DNA of 64,000 bases from Herminiimonas sp. (GTDB lineage Bacteria; Pseudomonadota; Gammaproteobacteria; Burkholderiales; Burkholderiaceae_D): NCBI GenBank assembly GCA_028292265.1, contig JAQGMR010000072.1:62001-126000 (forward strand), read 5' to 3'. Position numbers and translations under genes: made by a program. Positions 1 to 8,597 of this stretch are shown one piece after another (position 1 is the stretch's first letter; every line of letters begins with the position of its first letter). The notes below the pieces were generated by a model. That model had not been told where the DNA came from. It saw only the letters and a list, made by a program, of their open reading frames with translations, and searched no databases.

Positions 1-1416
1 GACACACTCACGAAACACCGCGCACAATCCGGGTCGGGCAAGGTACCGGCAAAGGGCTCGCTAGACCACCCAAGCAAGACGCTGGCGAGCTTCGCGGCAA
101 ACCTGCAATTCAGCGACATCCCTCCAACCGTACTGCGGCGCGCCGAAGACCTGCTGCTGGACTGGTTTGGCTCGGCACTGGCCGGCAAGGGCGGCCGTCC
201 GGTGGAGGCGATCGAAAGCTTCGCGAGGCAGATGGGCCCTGACGGCGGCGCATCCGAAGTGCTGATCTCCCGGCGTCGTACCACGCCGCTGTTTGCCGCC
301 ATGGTCAACGCAGCATCTTCACATTACGCTGAGCAGGACGATGTCCATAACGGCTCTGTGTTCCATCCGGCTGCGGTGGTGTTTCCCCCGGCGCTGGCGG
401 TGGCGCAGGCAATCGGCGCCTCGGGTCGTGAATTGCTGACCGCGGCTGTCGCTGGTTATGAAGTCGGCATACGCGTCGGTGAATTTCTTGGTCGTTCGCA
501 CTACCGCATCTTCCACACTACCGGCACCGCGGGCACCCTAGCGGCCGCGGCAGCGGTCGGGCGCCTGCTGAAGCTTTCGCCGGAGTTGATGCTGCATGCC
601 TTTGGTTCGGCCGGCACCCAGTCCGCCGGCTTGTGGGAATTCTTGCGCGACGCGGCCGATTCCAAGCAGCTGCATACCGCCAAGGCGGCCGGTGACGGCC
701 TGATGGCGGCCTACCTTGCACTGAACGGCTTTACTGGCGCACAGCGCATCCTGGAAGGCGCGCAGGGCATGGCGGCGGGCATGTCGACCGACGCCGACCC
801 GGCAAAGCTGGTCGACCGCCTCGGCACACGCTGGACGCTGGCGGAAACCTCGTTCAAGTTCCATGCCTCGTGCCGCCATACCCATCCCGCTGCCGATGCG
901 CTGCTGCAGGTGATGCGTGAGCACGATTTGAAGCCGGAGCAGGTGGCGCGCGTGACGGCGCATGTGCATCAGGGAGCTATCGACGTGTTGGGGCCGGTGG
1001 TCAATCCGCAGACGGTACATCAGGCAAAATTCTCGATGGGCACGGTGCTCGGCCTGATCGCGCAATTTCACTCCGCCGGCATGAAGGAATTCGCCGCGCA
1101 GTTCAACGACGCTGGCATTACCGCTTTCCGTGACCGGGTGGTGATGGTGCTCGACAAGGAAGTCGACGCAGCGTATCCGGCTCGCTGGATCGGCAAGGTG
1201 ACGGTGGAAACCACGGATGGCCGCAAGCTGCAGGGCCGCGTGGACGAGCCCAAGGGCGACCCCGGCAACACACTCTCGCGGGAAGAACTCGAGCAGAAGG
1301 CGTTGCGGCTGGCCGAGTTCAGCAGCGCGGCGACCGCGGATGAGATGCAGACAGCTTTCGCCACCTTGTGGGGTATCGCGGAGGCCCCGCGTATCGGCAT
1401 GCTGTTGAATGCCTGA
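1..1416 (+). CDS. MmgE/PrpD family protein, 5' end outside the window
   Basis: This is the larger part of a gene of the MmgE/PrpD fold. The frame is open from the first base (reading ...KTLASFAANLQFSDIPP) and has no convincing start, so the gene begins upstream of the window; a GTG at 202 is internal. The fold includes 2-methylcitrate dehydratase, cis-aconitate decarboxylase and many uncharacterised cytosolic enzymes for small carboxylic acids. Visible family marks are the HNGSVFHPAAVVFPPALA segment near nt 346-400 and FKFHASCRHTHPAADAL near nt 854-904, followed by the typical C-terminal alpha/beta region. Downstream lie a CoA-ester lyase and a TRAP binding protein on the same strand, a cassette that suggests import and breakdown of an organic acid (inference). 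No methylcitrate synthase or lyase gene is near, so a true PrpD role is not supported. Confidence 0.9.
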   Translation, partial: DTLTKHRAQSGSGKVPAKGSLDHPSKTLASFAANLQFSDIPPTVLRRAEDLLLDWFGSALAGKGGRPVEAIESFARQMGPDGGASEVLISRRRTTPLFAAMVNAASSHYAEQDDVHNGSVFHPAAVVFPPALAVAQAIGASGRELLTAAVAGYEVGIRVGEFLGRSHYRIFHTTGTAGTLAAAAAVGRLLKLSPELMLHAFGSAGTQSAGLWEFLRDAADSKQLHTAKAAGDGLMAAYLALNGFTGAQRILEGAQGMAAGMSTDADPAKLVDRLGTRWTLAETSFKFHASCRHTHPAADALLQVMREHDLKPEQVARVTAHVHQGAIDVLGPVVNPQTVHQAKFSMGTVLGLIAQFHSAGMKEFAAQFNDAGITAFRDRVVMVLDKEVDAAYPARWIGKVTVETTDGRKLQGRVDEPKGDPGNTLSREELEQKALRLAEFSSAATADEMQTAFATLWGIAEAPRIGMLLNA

Positions 1417-1565
1417 AGTTTTTGAGTGCTTCCTAGTGTCTGCAATCGGTACGCTGTTGACTCTTGGAGCGGCGCTGCAGGAGTTTCATGTCGGACTTCT
1501 ACAGTGGTTGGTTGGAGGGTCGTGGCGCGGTCGCATGAATCGAGATGGATACGGAGACTGAATCA

Positions 1566-2426
1566 ATGCAAGGGATATTACGAAGCTTCCTGTTCGTGCC
1601 GGGCAACCGTCCGGAGCGCTTCGACAAGGCCTGCGCCGCTGGCGCTAGCGCCGTCATCATCGACCTGGAAGATGCAGTGCCGACCGCTGACAAGGTATCG
1701 GCCCGGGCCGCCGTGCTTGAGTGGCTTTCGGCCCCAAACGCCGCTGCCGCACGCCCGCCGGTGCTCCTCCGCCTGAACGCGGCCGGCAGCGAATGGTTCG
1801 CCGAGGACGCTGAAGAACTGGCCGCGCATCCTGGCCTGGCGGGCGTGGTCTTGCCCAAGGCGGAACATGGCAGCGAGATCGAAGCCCTGACCAGTTTCGG
1901 TTCACGCACGGTGTATCCCCTGATAGAAAGCGCGCAGGGCTTTGCAAGCCTTTCGCTGCTGGCGCGCAGCACGGGGGTCGTCCGCCTTATGTTCGGCACC
2001 ATTGATTTCATCGTTGACATGGGCATTCGCGGCGAATGCGAAGAGCTCGATTACTTCCGCTCTCACCTGGTGCTTGAATCCCGGCTGGCCGGAATTGCTC
2101 CGCCGGTCGACGGCGTCACCACGGCGATCAGCGACGCGCCGTTGCTGGAGACAGAGACGCTGCGCGCCCGCCGCTTCGGCTTCGGTGGAAAGCTCTGCAT
2201 CCATCCGCGACAGGTGCCAGTCGTGAATGCGTCCTACGCCAGCACTCCGGAAGAAATCGCCTGGGCCCGCAGGGTGCTGGAGGGTGCCGCGGCGGCTAAT
2301 GGCGCGGCGCTTGCGGTGGACGGCAAAATGGTCGACCGTCCGGTTATACTGAAGGCGCAGGAGATCATGGCGCAAGCGCCGGCGTCGGTGACGGCGACGG
2401 CGACACAAGGCGGCTCAGCCGCATGA
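1566..2426 (+). CDS. HpcH/HpaI-type CoA-ester lyase (CitE-like)
   Basis: The protein belongs to the CitE/malyl-CoA lyase TIM-barrel family, which splits or forms beta-hydroxyacyl-CoA esters with Mg2+. It opens with RSFLFVPGNRPERFDKA and IIDLEDAVP. It keeps the CoA/substrate arginine in LRLNAAG, the metal ligands in PLIESAQG and GTIDFIVDMG, and the IHPRQV motif close to the end. At about 286 aa it has the usual length. The ATG at 1566 is preferred over the one at 1545 because GGAG lies about 10 bases before it and the family starts just upstream of RSFLF. It follows the MmgE/PrpD gene by 149 bases and precedes the TRAP binding protein; a joint role in degrading a C4-C6 acid through CoA esters is inferred. 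The exact substrate cannot be read from sequence. Confidence 0.88.
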   Translation: MQGILRSFLFVPGNRPERFDKACAAGASAVIIDLEDAVPTADKVSARAAVLEWLSAPNAAAARPPVLLRLNAAGSEWFAEDAEELAAHPGLAGVVLPKAEHGSEIEALTSFGSRTVYPLIESAQGFASLSLLARSTGVVRLMFGTIDFIVDMGIRGECEELDYFRSHLVLESRLAGIAPPVDGVTTAISDAPLLETETLRARRFGFGGKLCIHPRQVPVVNASYASTPEEIAWARRVLEGAAAANGAALAVDGKMVDRPVILKAQEIMAQAPASVTATATQGGSAA

Positions 2427-2548
2427 AAATCGGCAAGGCAGCAGCGTGCAAGCAGAACGCAGGCACGGCAATGGCAGGGCGCGGCGAACTTACTGGTCGC
2501 AGTGCAGCGCTGCGCCAAGGCCAATCCATAAAAAACAGGAGACAGTAA

Positions 2549-3565
2549 ATGAACTTCAAGACTTTGCATCTCATGCTGTGCGCGGCCGTTTCGGCCGGCG
2601 TTCTGGCAACCGGCAGCGCCATGGCGCAGGCCCCAATCGTCATTAAATTCAGCCATGTTGTGGCGAACGATACGCCGAAGGGCAAGGGGGCATTGCGCTT
2701 CAAGGAGCTGGCGGAAAAAGCTACCAACGGCCGCGTCAAGATTGAGGTCTATGCCAACAGCACCCTCTACAAGGACAAGGAAGAACTGGATGCCCTGCAG
2801 CTTGGCGCGGTCCAGATGCTGGCGCCCTCGCTTGCCAAATTTGGCCCGCTCGGCGTCAAGGAATTTGAAGTATTCGACCTGCCCTATATATTTCCAAACA
2901 AGGACGTGCTGCATCGCGTAACGGAAGGCCCGGTCGGCAAGCAGTTGTTCACCAAGCTGGAGCCGAAGGGCATCAAGGGCCTGGCCTATTGGGATAATGG
3001 CTTCAAGGACATGTCGGCCAACAAGCCACTGCGCACCCCTGAAGACATGCGTGGCCTGAAGATTCGGATTCAATCCTCCAAGGTGCTGGACGCGCAGATC
3101 CGCGCTCTCGGCGCCAACCCGCAAGTGATGGCGTTTTCCGAGGTGTACCAGGCGTTGCAGACGGGTGTCGTAGACGGCCAGGAGAACACGCCTTCCAACA
3201 TGTTTACCCAGAAGATGCATGAGGTGCAGAGCAACATGACGCTCACACACCATGGCTATATCGGGTACGCCGTGATCGTCAACAAGAAGTTCTGGGAAGG
3301 GCTGCCGGCAGACATCCGCACGCAACTGGAAGGCGCGATGCGGGATGCGAGCAAGTACACCAACGCCATTTCGCAGCAGGAAAACGACGACGCATTGGCT
3401 GGCATTCGCAAGGCCGGAAAGACCACCATCCTCGACCTGAACGACGCCCAGCGCATGCAATGGCGCAAGGCGCTGCTGCCAGTGCACAAGCAGATGGAAA
3501 GCCGCATCGGGAAAGAAACCATTGACGCGGTGGACAAGGAAGTCAAGGCGCTCGGAATCAAGTAA
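2549..3565 (+). CDS. dctP: TRAP transporter substrate-binding protein, DctP family
   Basis: This is a periplasmic binding protein for a TRAP importer. Residues 1-26 form a signal peptide ending AMA|QAP. The mature part has the DctP hallmarks: IKFSHVVANDTPKGKGA, the KVEVY-like strand IEVYANS, the GAVQM motif, and the region RGLKIRIQSS with the carboxylate-binding arginine, followed by FSEVYQALQTGVVDGQENT. Length (338 aa) is normal. A GGAG lies 11 bases before the ATG. No DctQ or DctM membrane gene follows; the gene ends at a strong terminator. The partner permease must therefore be encoded elsewhere, or the protein acts as an orphan receptor. Substrate is probably a C4-C6 carboxylate, judging by the family and by the lyase gene upstream. 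Confidence 0.9.
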   Translation: MNFKTLHLMLCAAVSAGVLATGSAMAQAPIVIKFSHVVANDTPKGKGALRFKELAEKATNGRVKIEVYANSTLYKDKEELDALQLGAVQMLAPSLAKFGPLGVKEFEVFDLPYIFPNKDVLHRVTEGPVGKQLFTKLEPKGIKGLAYWDNGFKDMSANKPLRTPEDMRGLKIRIQSSKVLDAQIRALGANPQVMAFSEVYQALQTGVVDGQENTPSNMFTQKMHEVQSNMTLTHHGYIGYAVIVNKKFWEGLPADIRTQLEGAMRDASKYTNAISQQENDDALAGIRKAGKTTILDLNDAQRMQWRKALLPVHKQMESRIGKETIDAVDKEVKALGIK

Positions 3566-3593
3566 CACCAGACGGCAAAGCTGCCTCGCAGCG

Positions 3594-3623
3594 GGGCGCA
3601 TCGTGGTTTGATGCGCCCTTTTT
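3594..3623 (+). terminator. Rho-independent terminator after dctP
   Basis: A perfect 9-bp stem, GGGCGCATC (3594-3602) with GATGCGCCC (3610-3618), encloses a 7-nt loop and is followed by TTTTT. It lies 28 bases after the dctP stop. It also covers the first possible start codons of the next open frame (3608-3613), which argues that the MFS gene starts further on. Confidence 0.92.
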
Positions 3624-3658
3624 CGTTCGGCAAAGGAAGTATTCAAGGAGATGGGCAT

Positions 3659-5227
3659 TTGAAGGACGCAACACCTGACGCAAACCCGGGCACAGCTCGG
3701 GACGCCAAGCAAGACCCGGTACACCCAGCGGCGGAGCACCCGGCATTTACACCCGCGGAAGTGCGCTCGGTCATCAGCGGGCTGATGCTGGTGATTCTGA
3801 TGGCTGCGCTGGACCAGACGATTGTGGCGGTTGCTCTGCCACGCATGTCCGCTGACCTTCAGGGCTTTGACCTGCTCGCATGGGTCGTCTCCGGCTATCT
3901 CGTGGCTGCCGCGGTGGCCACACCGCTCTACGGCAAGATTGGTGACCTGTATGGGCGCCGCGCAACCCTGATGTTTGCCATCGGCCTGTTCCTGGTCGCC
4001 TCGGTCGGATGCGCACTGTCCATATCGATGCCGATGCTGATCGGGATGCGCATTTTGCAAGGGGTGGGCGGTGGCGGTTTGTTCGCCATCACCCAGGCCG
4101 CCATTGCCGACATCATCACGCCGCGGGAACGTGGCCGTTACCAAGGTTATTTCAGCGCGACCTATGCCGTCGCCAGCGTGTCCGGGCCGCTTCTGGGCGG
4201 CCTCCTTACGCACTATCTCTCGTGGCGCTGGGTGTTCTGGATCAACCTTCCCCTGGGAGCGATTGCCATCCAGATTTCGCGCCGGACGCTGGCGCGCCTG
4301 CCGGTGCCCAACATTCGTCGCCAGATCGATTACGCCGGCGCCATATTGCTGACCGTGGGGCTCACGCCGCTTCTGATCGGCATAACGCGCGTGGGGCAGG
4401 GCGTGTCGTGGACCGCTTCGGAAAACCTTATTCTGTTTGGCGCATCGGCCGTTGCCCTGGCAGTTTTTTTGTGGCAGGAGCAGCGCGCGAAGGAACCGGT
4501 ACTGCCGCTGGAACTGTTTCGCATTGCAACCATGACCGTGTGCTGCCTGATGCTCTTTATCGGGTTCTCGCAAGTCGTGGCGCTGTCTGTCCTGATCCCG
4601 CTCCGCGCGCAGCTAATGACAGGAATGCGGGCCGATAGCGCCGCCTTGCAACTGCTTCCGCTGACACTCTCCACGCCATGCGGCGCCTTCATTGCCGGGC
4701 GCATCATGTCCCGCACAGGTCACTACCGTCCCATCCTGGTGGCAGCAGCGGCCATCGTGCCGTTCGGGCTGCTCGGCCTCGCTTTCAGTGATGCCAACCA
4801 TATCTTCCCGGGGGCGCTGTTCATGATCATGGCTGGCGTTGGGGTTGGCATGCAGATGCCGACTGCACTGGTCGCCGTGCAAAACGCCGTGCCACGTCAT
4901 CATGTTGGCGTGGCGACCGGCACAACCTCGTTTGCCCGTTCGCTCGGCGCCGCGATCGGCGTGGCGGTCCTGACGGCCCTGCTGCTGTCAAATCTGGGCG
5001 AGCATGCACCACAGCTTTCCAGCACCCTGGCTGGCGGTGAACTCATGAAAGACATTCTGGGAGGTGCGCTCCAGACAATGGGTACGGCCCAACGCGCCGC
5101 GCTCTCCGGCTCGGTGCAGGACGCATTCCGCAAGGTCTTCCTGACCGGGGCCTGCATTACGGTGCTATCGGTTGGGTTGGCATGGAGTTTGGAAGACAAG
5201 CCGCTGCGGGGGTTGGCCGGGAATTGA
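3659..5227 (+). CDS. MFS drug-efflux transporter, DHA2 (EmrB/QacA, 14 helices)
   Basis: An inner-membrane proton-driven exporter of the 14-helix DHA2 family. It shows motif D1 (LDQTIVAVALPRM), motif A in loop 2-3 (GKIGDLYGRR), and motif C (GPLLGG) in helix 5. About 14 hydrophobic segments span the rest, and length is normal at 522 aa. I chose the TTG at 3659 because AAGGAG (3645-3650) sits 8 bases before it; the in-frame start codons at 3608-3613 fall inside the terminator hairpin of dctP. The first 40 residues are hydrophilic and Pro/Ala-rich. There is no HlyD/EmrA partner next to it. Substrate unknown; multidrug or toxic metabolite export is the family role. Confidence 0.88.
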   Translation: MKDATPDANPGTARDAKQDPVHPAAEHPAFTPAEVRSVISGLMLVILMAALDQTIVAVALPRMSADLQGFDLLAWVVSGYLVAAAVATPLYGKIGDLYGRRATLMFAIGLFLVASVGCALSISMPMLIGMRILQGVGGGGLFAITQAAIADIITPRERGRYQGYFSATYAVASVSGPLLGGLLTHYLSWRWVFWINLPLGAIAIQISRRTLARLPVPNIRRQIDYAGAILLTVGLTPLLIGITRVGQGVSWTASENLILFGASAVALAVFLWQEQRAKEPVLPLELFRIATMTVCCLMLFIGFSQVVALSVLIPLRAQLMTGMRADSAALQLLPLTLSTPCGAFIAGRIMSRTGHYRPILVAAAAIVPFGLLGLAFSDANHIFPGALFMIMAGVGVGMQMPTALVAVQNAVPRHHVGVATGTTSFARSLGAAIGVAVLTALLLSNLGEHAPQLSSTLAGGELMKDILGGALQTMGTAQRAALSGSVQDAFRKVFLTGACITVLSVGLAWSLEDKPLRGLAGN

Positions 5228-5275
5228 ATGCTTAATGCATTGAATCATTCGGAAATGACTTGAGGGACAACAATT

Positions 5276-5512
5276 ATGCACAAATGCAGCGTTTATGAAG
5301 CGAAGACTCGATTAGCCGCCTTGATCAAGCAGGTACAAAACGGCGAGCGAATCACGATCACAGTTGGGGGCGACCCGGTCGCCGATCTGGTTCCGAGCGA
5401 ACGGCGGGTGGTAGAGCAAGCCAGAGTCGCAATCTCGGCGATCAAGGCACTTCGGAACGGCTCTATCGACAAAATTGCGTTCAACAAAATGCGCGTAAGC
5501 GGGCGCCGATGA
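5276..5512 (+). CDS. Phd/YefM-family antitoxin without its toxin
   Basis: A 78-aa protein with the Phd/YefM N-terminal DNA-binding fold: YEAKTRLAALIKQVQNGERITITVGGDPVADLVP is the usual signature (Ala-Lys-x-x-Leu, then GE-x-I-x-I-T-x-x-G-x-P-V-A), given here in parts. The C-terminus is short and basic (KMRVSGRR) where the toxin-binding region should be. GAGGGA precedes the ATG. Such proteins repress their own operon and neutralise a PIN/VapC or Doc toxin. Here the stop overlaps an ATG at 5509 in the ATGA manner usual for a toxin gene, but that frame ends after 11 codons (stop at 5542-5544), and the uraD-allC gene follows on the other strand. The toxin appears lost or reduced to a remnant. Confidence 0.8.
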   Translation: MHKCSVYEAKTRLAALIKQVQNGERITITVGGDPVADLVPSERRVVEQARVAISAIKALRNGSIDKIAFNKMRVSGRR

Positions 5513-5595
5513 TGCACGCATACTTCGTCTGCATGGATGCGTAACATTGCGCTGGGCGGGCGCTGGACGCTCGACCGCAACGGGGCGTTGCCACA

Positions 5596-7365
5596 TCAGG
5601 CCGGCTTCTTGAATCCTCGCAAGAAATCCAGAAACACCTGCGCCGACAATTCCGCGTCGTCCGCCGTCATGGTTTCCAGCGGATTGTGGCTGATGCCACC
5701 ATTGCCGCAGCGCGTGAACAGCATCGCCACGTCAGTTGCGCGAGCCAGCATCATTGCATCGTGACCGGCCCCGGAGGGCAGTTCGAAGGCGGGAATGCCT
5801 TGGCGCTTTACCGCCGCCGCCAGCTGCTCCATCAGCCATGGCGCGCAGGGCGCGGCAGCCGCAAGCGCTACCCGCTCTATTCGATGCTCGATGCCGCGTC
5901 GCGCGCAAATTGAATCAATCTCCTGCAACACATCGGCTACCGCCGCATCGCGCGGCGCGTCGGCGGGCGCGCGAATATCAAGTGAGAGCCGGCAGCTTCC
6001 CGGGATGACGTTGACCGAGCCGTTGGGCACCTCCAGTTGCCCGACGGTCCCGACCAGGCCCGGCTCGACGCTGCAACGGCGCTCTACACAAAGAATGATT
6101 TCCGCGGCAGCCGCCGCAGCATCGCGTCGCATTGTCATCGGCGTGGTGCCGGCATGGCTGGCCGTGCCGGTCAGTTCAACGATGTAGCGGTGGCTGCCTG
6201 CAATGGAGGTGACAATGCCAAGCGGGAGGTCGCGTTCCAGCAGCACTGGTCCCTGTTCTATATGGACTTCGACGAAGCCAAGAAGTTGTTTGGGGTCGCG
6301 TGCGAGAGCCGCCACCACGCCCGGTGCAGCGGCATCATGGCCGGCGGCTTGCAAGGCCTCGCGCATGCTTATGCCTTCGCCGTCCGTGCGCTCGAGCAGC
6401 GCCATGTCGAAGGCGCCAATCAGGGCGCTGCTACCCAGGAAGTTAGTGCGAAAGCGCAAGCCCTCCTCCTCGGCGAAGCCGATGATTTCAAGATGGAAGG
6501 GCAGGCGTTCACCGCGTTCATGCAGCGACTTCACCACGGCGATGGGCAGCAGGATGCCTTCGCGGCCATCGTACTTGCCGCCGTTGCGCACAGTGTCGTA
6601 GTGGGAGCCAGTGAGTAGCGTCTTTGCGTCCGGATTGGCGGAGCGGTAGCGGCCCACCACATTACCAAGGACGTCGATTTCCGTTTCCATGCCGGCGTCA
6701 ACCATCCAGCTCGCCAGCTGCGCCGCAACGTTGCGATGCGCGTCAGTCATGTAGGCGCACGTAAGGTTGTCTTCCGCATTGCTCCATTGGGCGAGCGTTT
6801 CTGCCCAGTCCAAAATTTGTTCACCCACGCGCGGCTCTGCGCCGACCAGGTCGTTGAGCCGCAGTTCAGCGATGCGGTGAATCTGGCGCAGGCTTTCGCG
6901 CACTTCATCGATGCGCTGGTTCTTCAGGCGACGACGCAACGCCGCAATGATCTGCTGGCGCGTGAGCCCGGTGCCGCGGGGTCCTTTTACGGCAACGATG
7001 AAGGGAAAGCCGAATTTTTCACGGTAGTCGTCGTTGAGCTTTTGCAGCGCAGCGAATTCTTCCGGCGTGCAATGCGTCAGACCAGCGCGGGCCTGCTCGC
7101 CGGCTGACTCGGTGGTGAGTTCGCCAGCGATAGCCGCCTTGCCGGCAAGCTCGGGATGCGCGCAGATCAACGCGAGCTGCTCCGCTTCGCTGGACTCGCT
7201 GACGATGCGTTGCAACGCCATCTTGAGCGAGGCCAGGCTCACGAACGGCCGAACCGCCGCACCGCGCTGCGCGACCCAGGGTGAATGCTCATAGATTCCC
7301 CGGAGCAGTTGCGTGAAGGTGTCGGCGTCGCAGCCGTTGAGTTGATCGAGTGTGGTGGTGCTCAT
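5596..7365 (-). CDS. UraD-AllC fusion: OHCU decarboxylase plus allantoate amidohydrolase
   Basis: One 589-aa protein joins two steps of urate breakdown. Residues 1-165 are OHCU decarboxylase (UraD): AHPELAGKAA carries the catalytic His70, and the family block KFGFPFIVAVKG is present; this domain makes (S)-allantoin. Residues about 175-589 are an M20/AllC-type metal hydrolase that turns allantoate into ureidoglycine with loss of ammonia and CO2. GSHYDTVRNGGKYDG holds metal ligands His255 and Asp266, FAEEEG gives the acidic pair near 299-301, and VHIEQG and GGISHNPLE supply later ligands. Its start overlaps the puuE stop in an ATGA (7362-7365), so the two are translationally coupled. Fused UraD-AllC proteins are known in Burkholderiales; an AllC-like hydrolase acting on a related carbamoyl substrate is the main alternative. 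Confidence 0.9.
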   Translation of the reverse strand: MSTTTLDQLNGCDADTFTQLLRGIYEHSPWVAQRGAAVRPFVSLASLKMALQRIVSESSEAEQLALICAHPELAGKAAIAGELTTESAGEQARAGLTHCTPEEFAALQKLNDDYREKFGFPFIVAVKGPRGTGLTRQQIIAALRRRLKNQRIDEVRESLRQIHRIAELRLNDLVGAEPRVGEQILDWAETLAQWSNAEDNLTCAYMTDAHRNVAAQLASWMVDAGMETEIDVLGNVVGRYRSANPDAKTLLTGSHYDTVRNGGKYDGREGILLPIAVVKSLHERGERLPFHLEIIGFAEEEGLRFRTNFLGSSALIGAFDMALLERTDGEGISMREALQAAGHDAAAPGVVAALARDPKQLLGFVEVHIEQGPVLLERDLPLGIVTSIAGSHRYIVELTGTASHAGTTPMTMRRDAAAAAAEIILCVERRCSVEPGLVGTVGQLEVPNGSVNVIPGSCRLSLDIRAPADAPRDAAVADVLQEIDSICARRGIEHRIERVALAAAAPCAPWLMEQLAAAVKRQGIPAFELPSGAGHDAMMLARATDVAMLFTRCGNGGISHNPLETMTADDAELSAQVFLDFLRGFKKPA

Positions 7366-8321
7366 GCCTGTTTTCCCGTGAAAGGATGGGTGTCCTGCCA
7401 GTGCCTTGCAATGTCAATGCGGCGTGCGATCCACACCTTGTCATGCGACTGCACATAGTCAAGAAAGCGTTCAAGCGCGGCCGCGCGTGCCGGCCGGCCG
7501 ACGATGCGGCAATGGAGGCCGATCGACAGCATTTTCGGGCGGTCCAGCCCGAGCGGATCGCCCTCGCGATACAGCACGTCGAACGCATCTTTCAGGTAGT
7601 CGAAAAACTGCGTGCCGGAGTTGAAGCCCTGTGCGGCGGCGAAGCGCATGTCGTTGGTGTCGAGCGCGTAGGGCACGACCAAATGCTGCTTTGTTGGGCC
7701 GTCCGAGGTTTCCACCGAAGTCCAGAAGGGCAGGTCGTCGCCGTAGTAGTCGGCGTCGTAGGTAAAGCCGCCATGCTCCACCAGTAGCCGCCGCGTATTG
7801 GGGGAATCACGCCCGGTGTACCAGCCGAGCGGCGCCATGCCAGTCAGGCTGCGCAGGATGGCCACTGCTTCCTTCATATGCGCGCGTTCGGTCGCTTCGT
7901 CGATGTCCTGGTAGCTGATCCAGCGCAGGCCGTGGCAGGCGATCTCGTGGCCCAACTGTTTGAAAGAAGCGACCGCTTCTGGATTGCGCTGCAGCGCCAT
8001 CGCAACCGCGAATATGGTTAGTGGTATGCCGCGGGATTCGAACAGCCGCAGTACGCGCCACAGGCCGGCGCGCGAGCCGTATTCGTACAGCGATTCCATG
8101 CTCATATGCCGCGTCGGGAAGGCTTGCGCCCCAATGATTTCCGACAAAAACGTTTCGGATGCAGGGTCGCCATGCAACACATTGTTTTCCGCGCCTTCCT
8201 CGTAGTTCAGCACGAACTGGAGCGCAATGCGGGCCTCGCCCGGCCAGCGCGCATGCGGCGGATTGCGGCCGTAACCGATCATGTTGCGGGGATAGGGCAT
8301 GGGCAGGGATGTTGGCGTCAT
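7362..8321 (-). CDS. puuE: Allantoinase PuuE (polysaccharide-deacetylase fold)
   Basis: PuuE hydrolyses allantoin to allantoate and is unrelated to the amidohydrolase-type allantoinase. The N-terminus YPRNMIGYGRNPPHARWPG and RIALQFVLNYEEG is characteristic. The NodB-like barrel then shows GHEIACHGLRW (catalytic/metal region) and GWYTGRDSPNTRRLL. I use the ATG at 8321 (319 aa, normal length); an upstream in-frame extension to 8477 is rich in Pro and Arg and unlike the family. The gene is first of a two-cistron unit with uraD-allC. About 276 bases separate it from the divergent first member of the three-paralog island, so its promoter lies there. Confidence 0.92.
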   Translation of the reverse strand: MTPTSLPMPYPRNMIGYGRNPPHARWPGEARIALQFVLNYEEGAENNVLHGDPASETFLSEIIGAQAFPTRHMSMESLYEYGSRAGLWRVLRLFESRGIPLTIFAVAMALQRNPEAVASFKQLGHEIACHGLRWISYQDIDEATERAHMKEAVAILRSLTGMAPLGWYTGRDSPNTRRLLVEHGGFTYDADYYGDDLPFWTSVETSDGPTKQHLVVPYALDTNDMRFAAAQGFNSGTQFFDYLKDAFDVLYREGDPLGLDRPKMLSIGLHCRIVGRPARAAALERFLDYVQSHDKVWIARRIDIARHWQDTHPFTGKQA

Positions 8322-8597
8322 TGGTTGTTCACGTTTATCTGGGCGGCGCGTGACCGCCGGCTGTGGCAGTGGCTGTGGGAAATCATAAGCTTGGCGAATC
8401 GGGACGATATCAGCGCAACTGTATACCGTGCGTGGCCTACTCATATAGAAAGCGCCGTTTATCGCCCTAAGGTCCATGGGAGAACAATGACATGCGGGAC
8501 GCTATTTTAAGTTCGTTCTTCCTGAAACTCGATGGCGCGTTTAGTTACTCACTGCACTCGAGCGCTTGCCGCAGACAACAGATGAAGGGGTGTGATC

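Noticed and set aside
2234..4573. Very long minus-strand open frame opposite the CoA-lyase, dctP and MFS genes.
   Set aside because: It runs antisense to three recognised genes and its product is Arg/His/Gln-rich with no domain; it is a by-product of GC-rich codon use.
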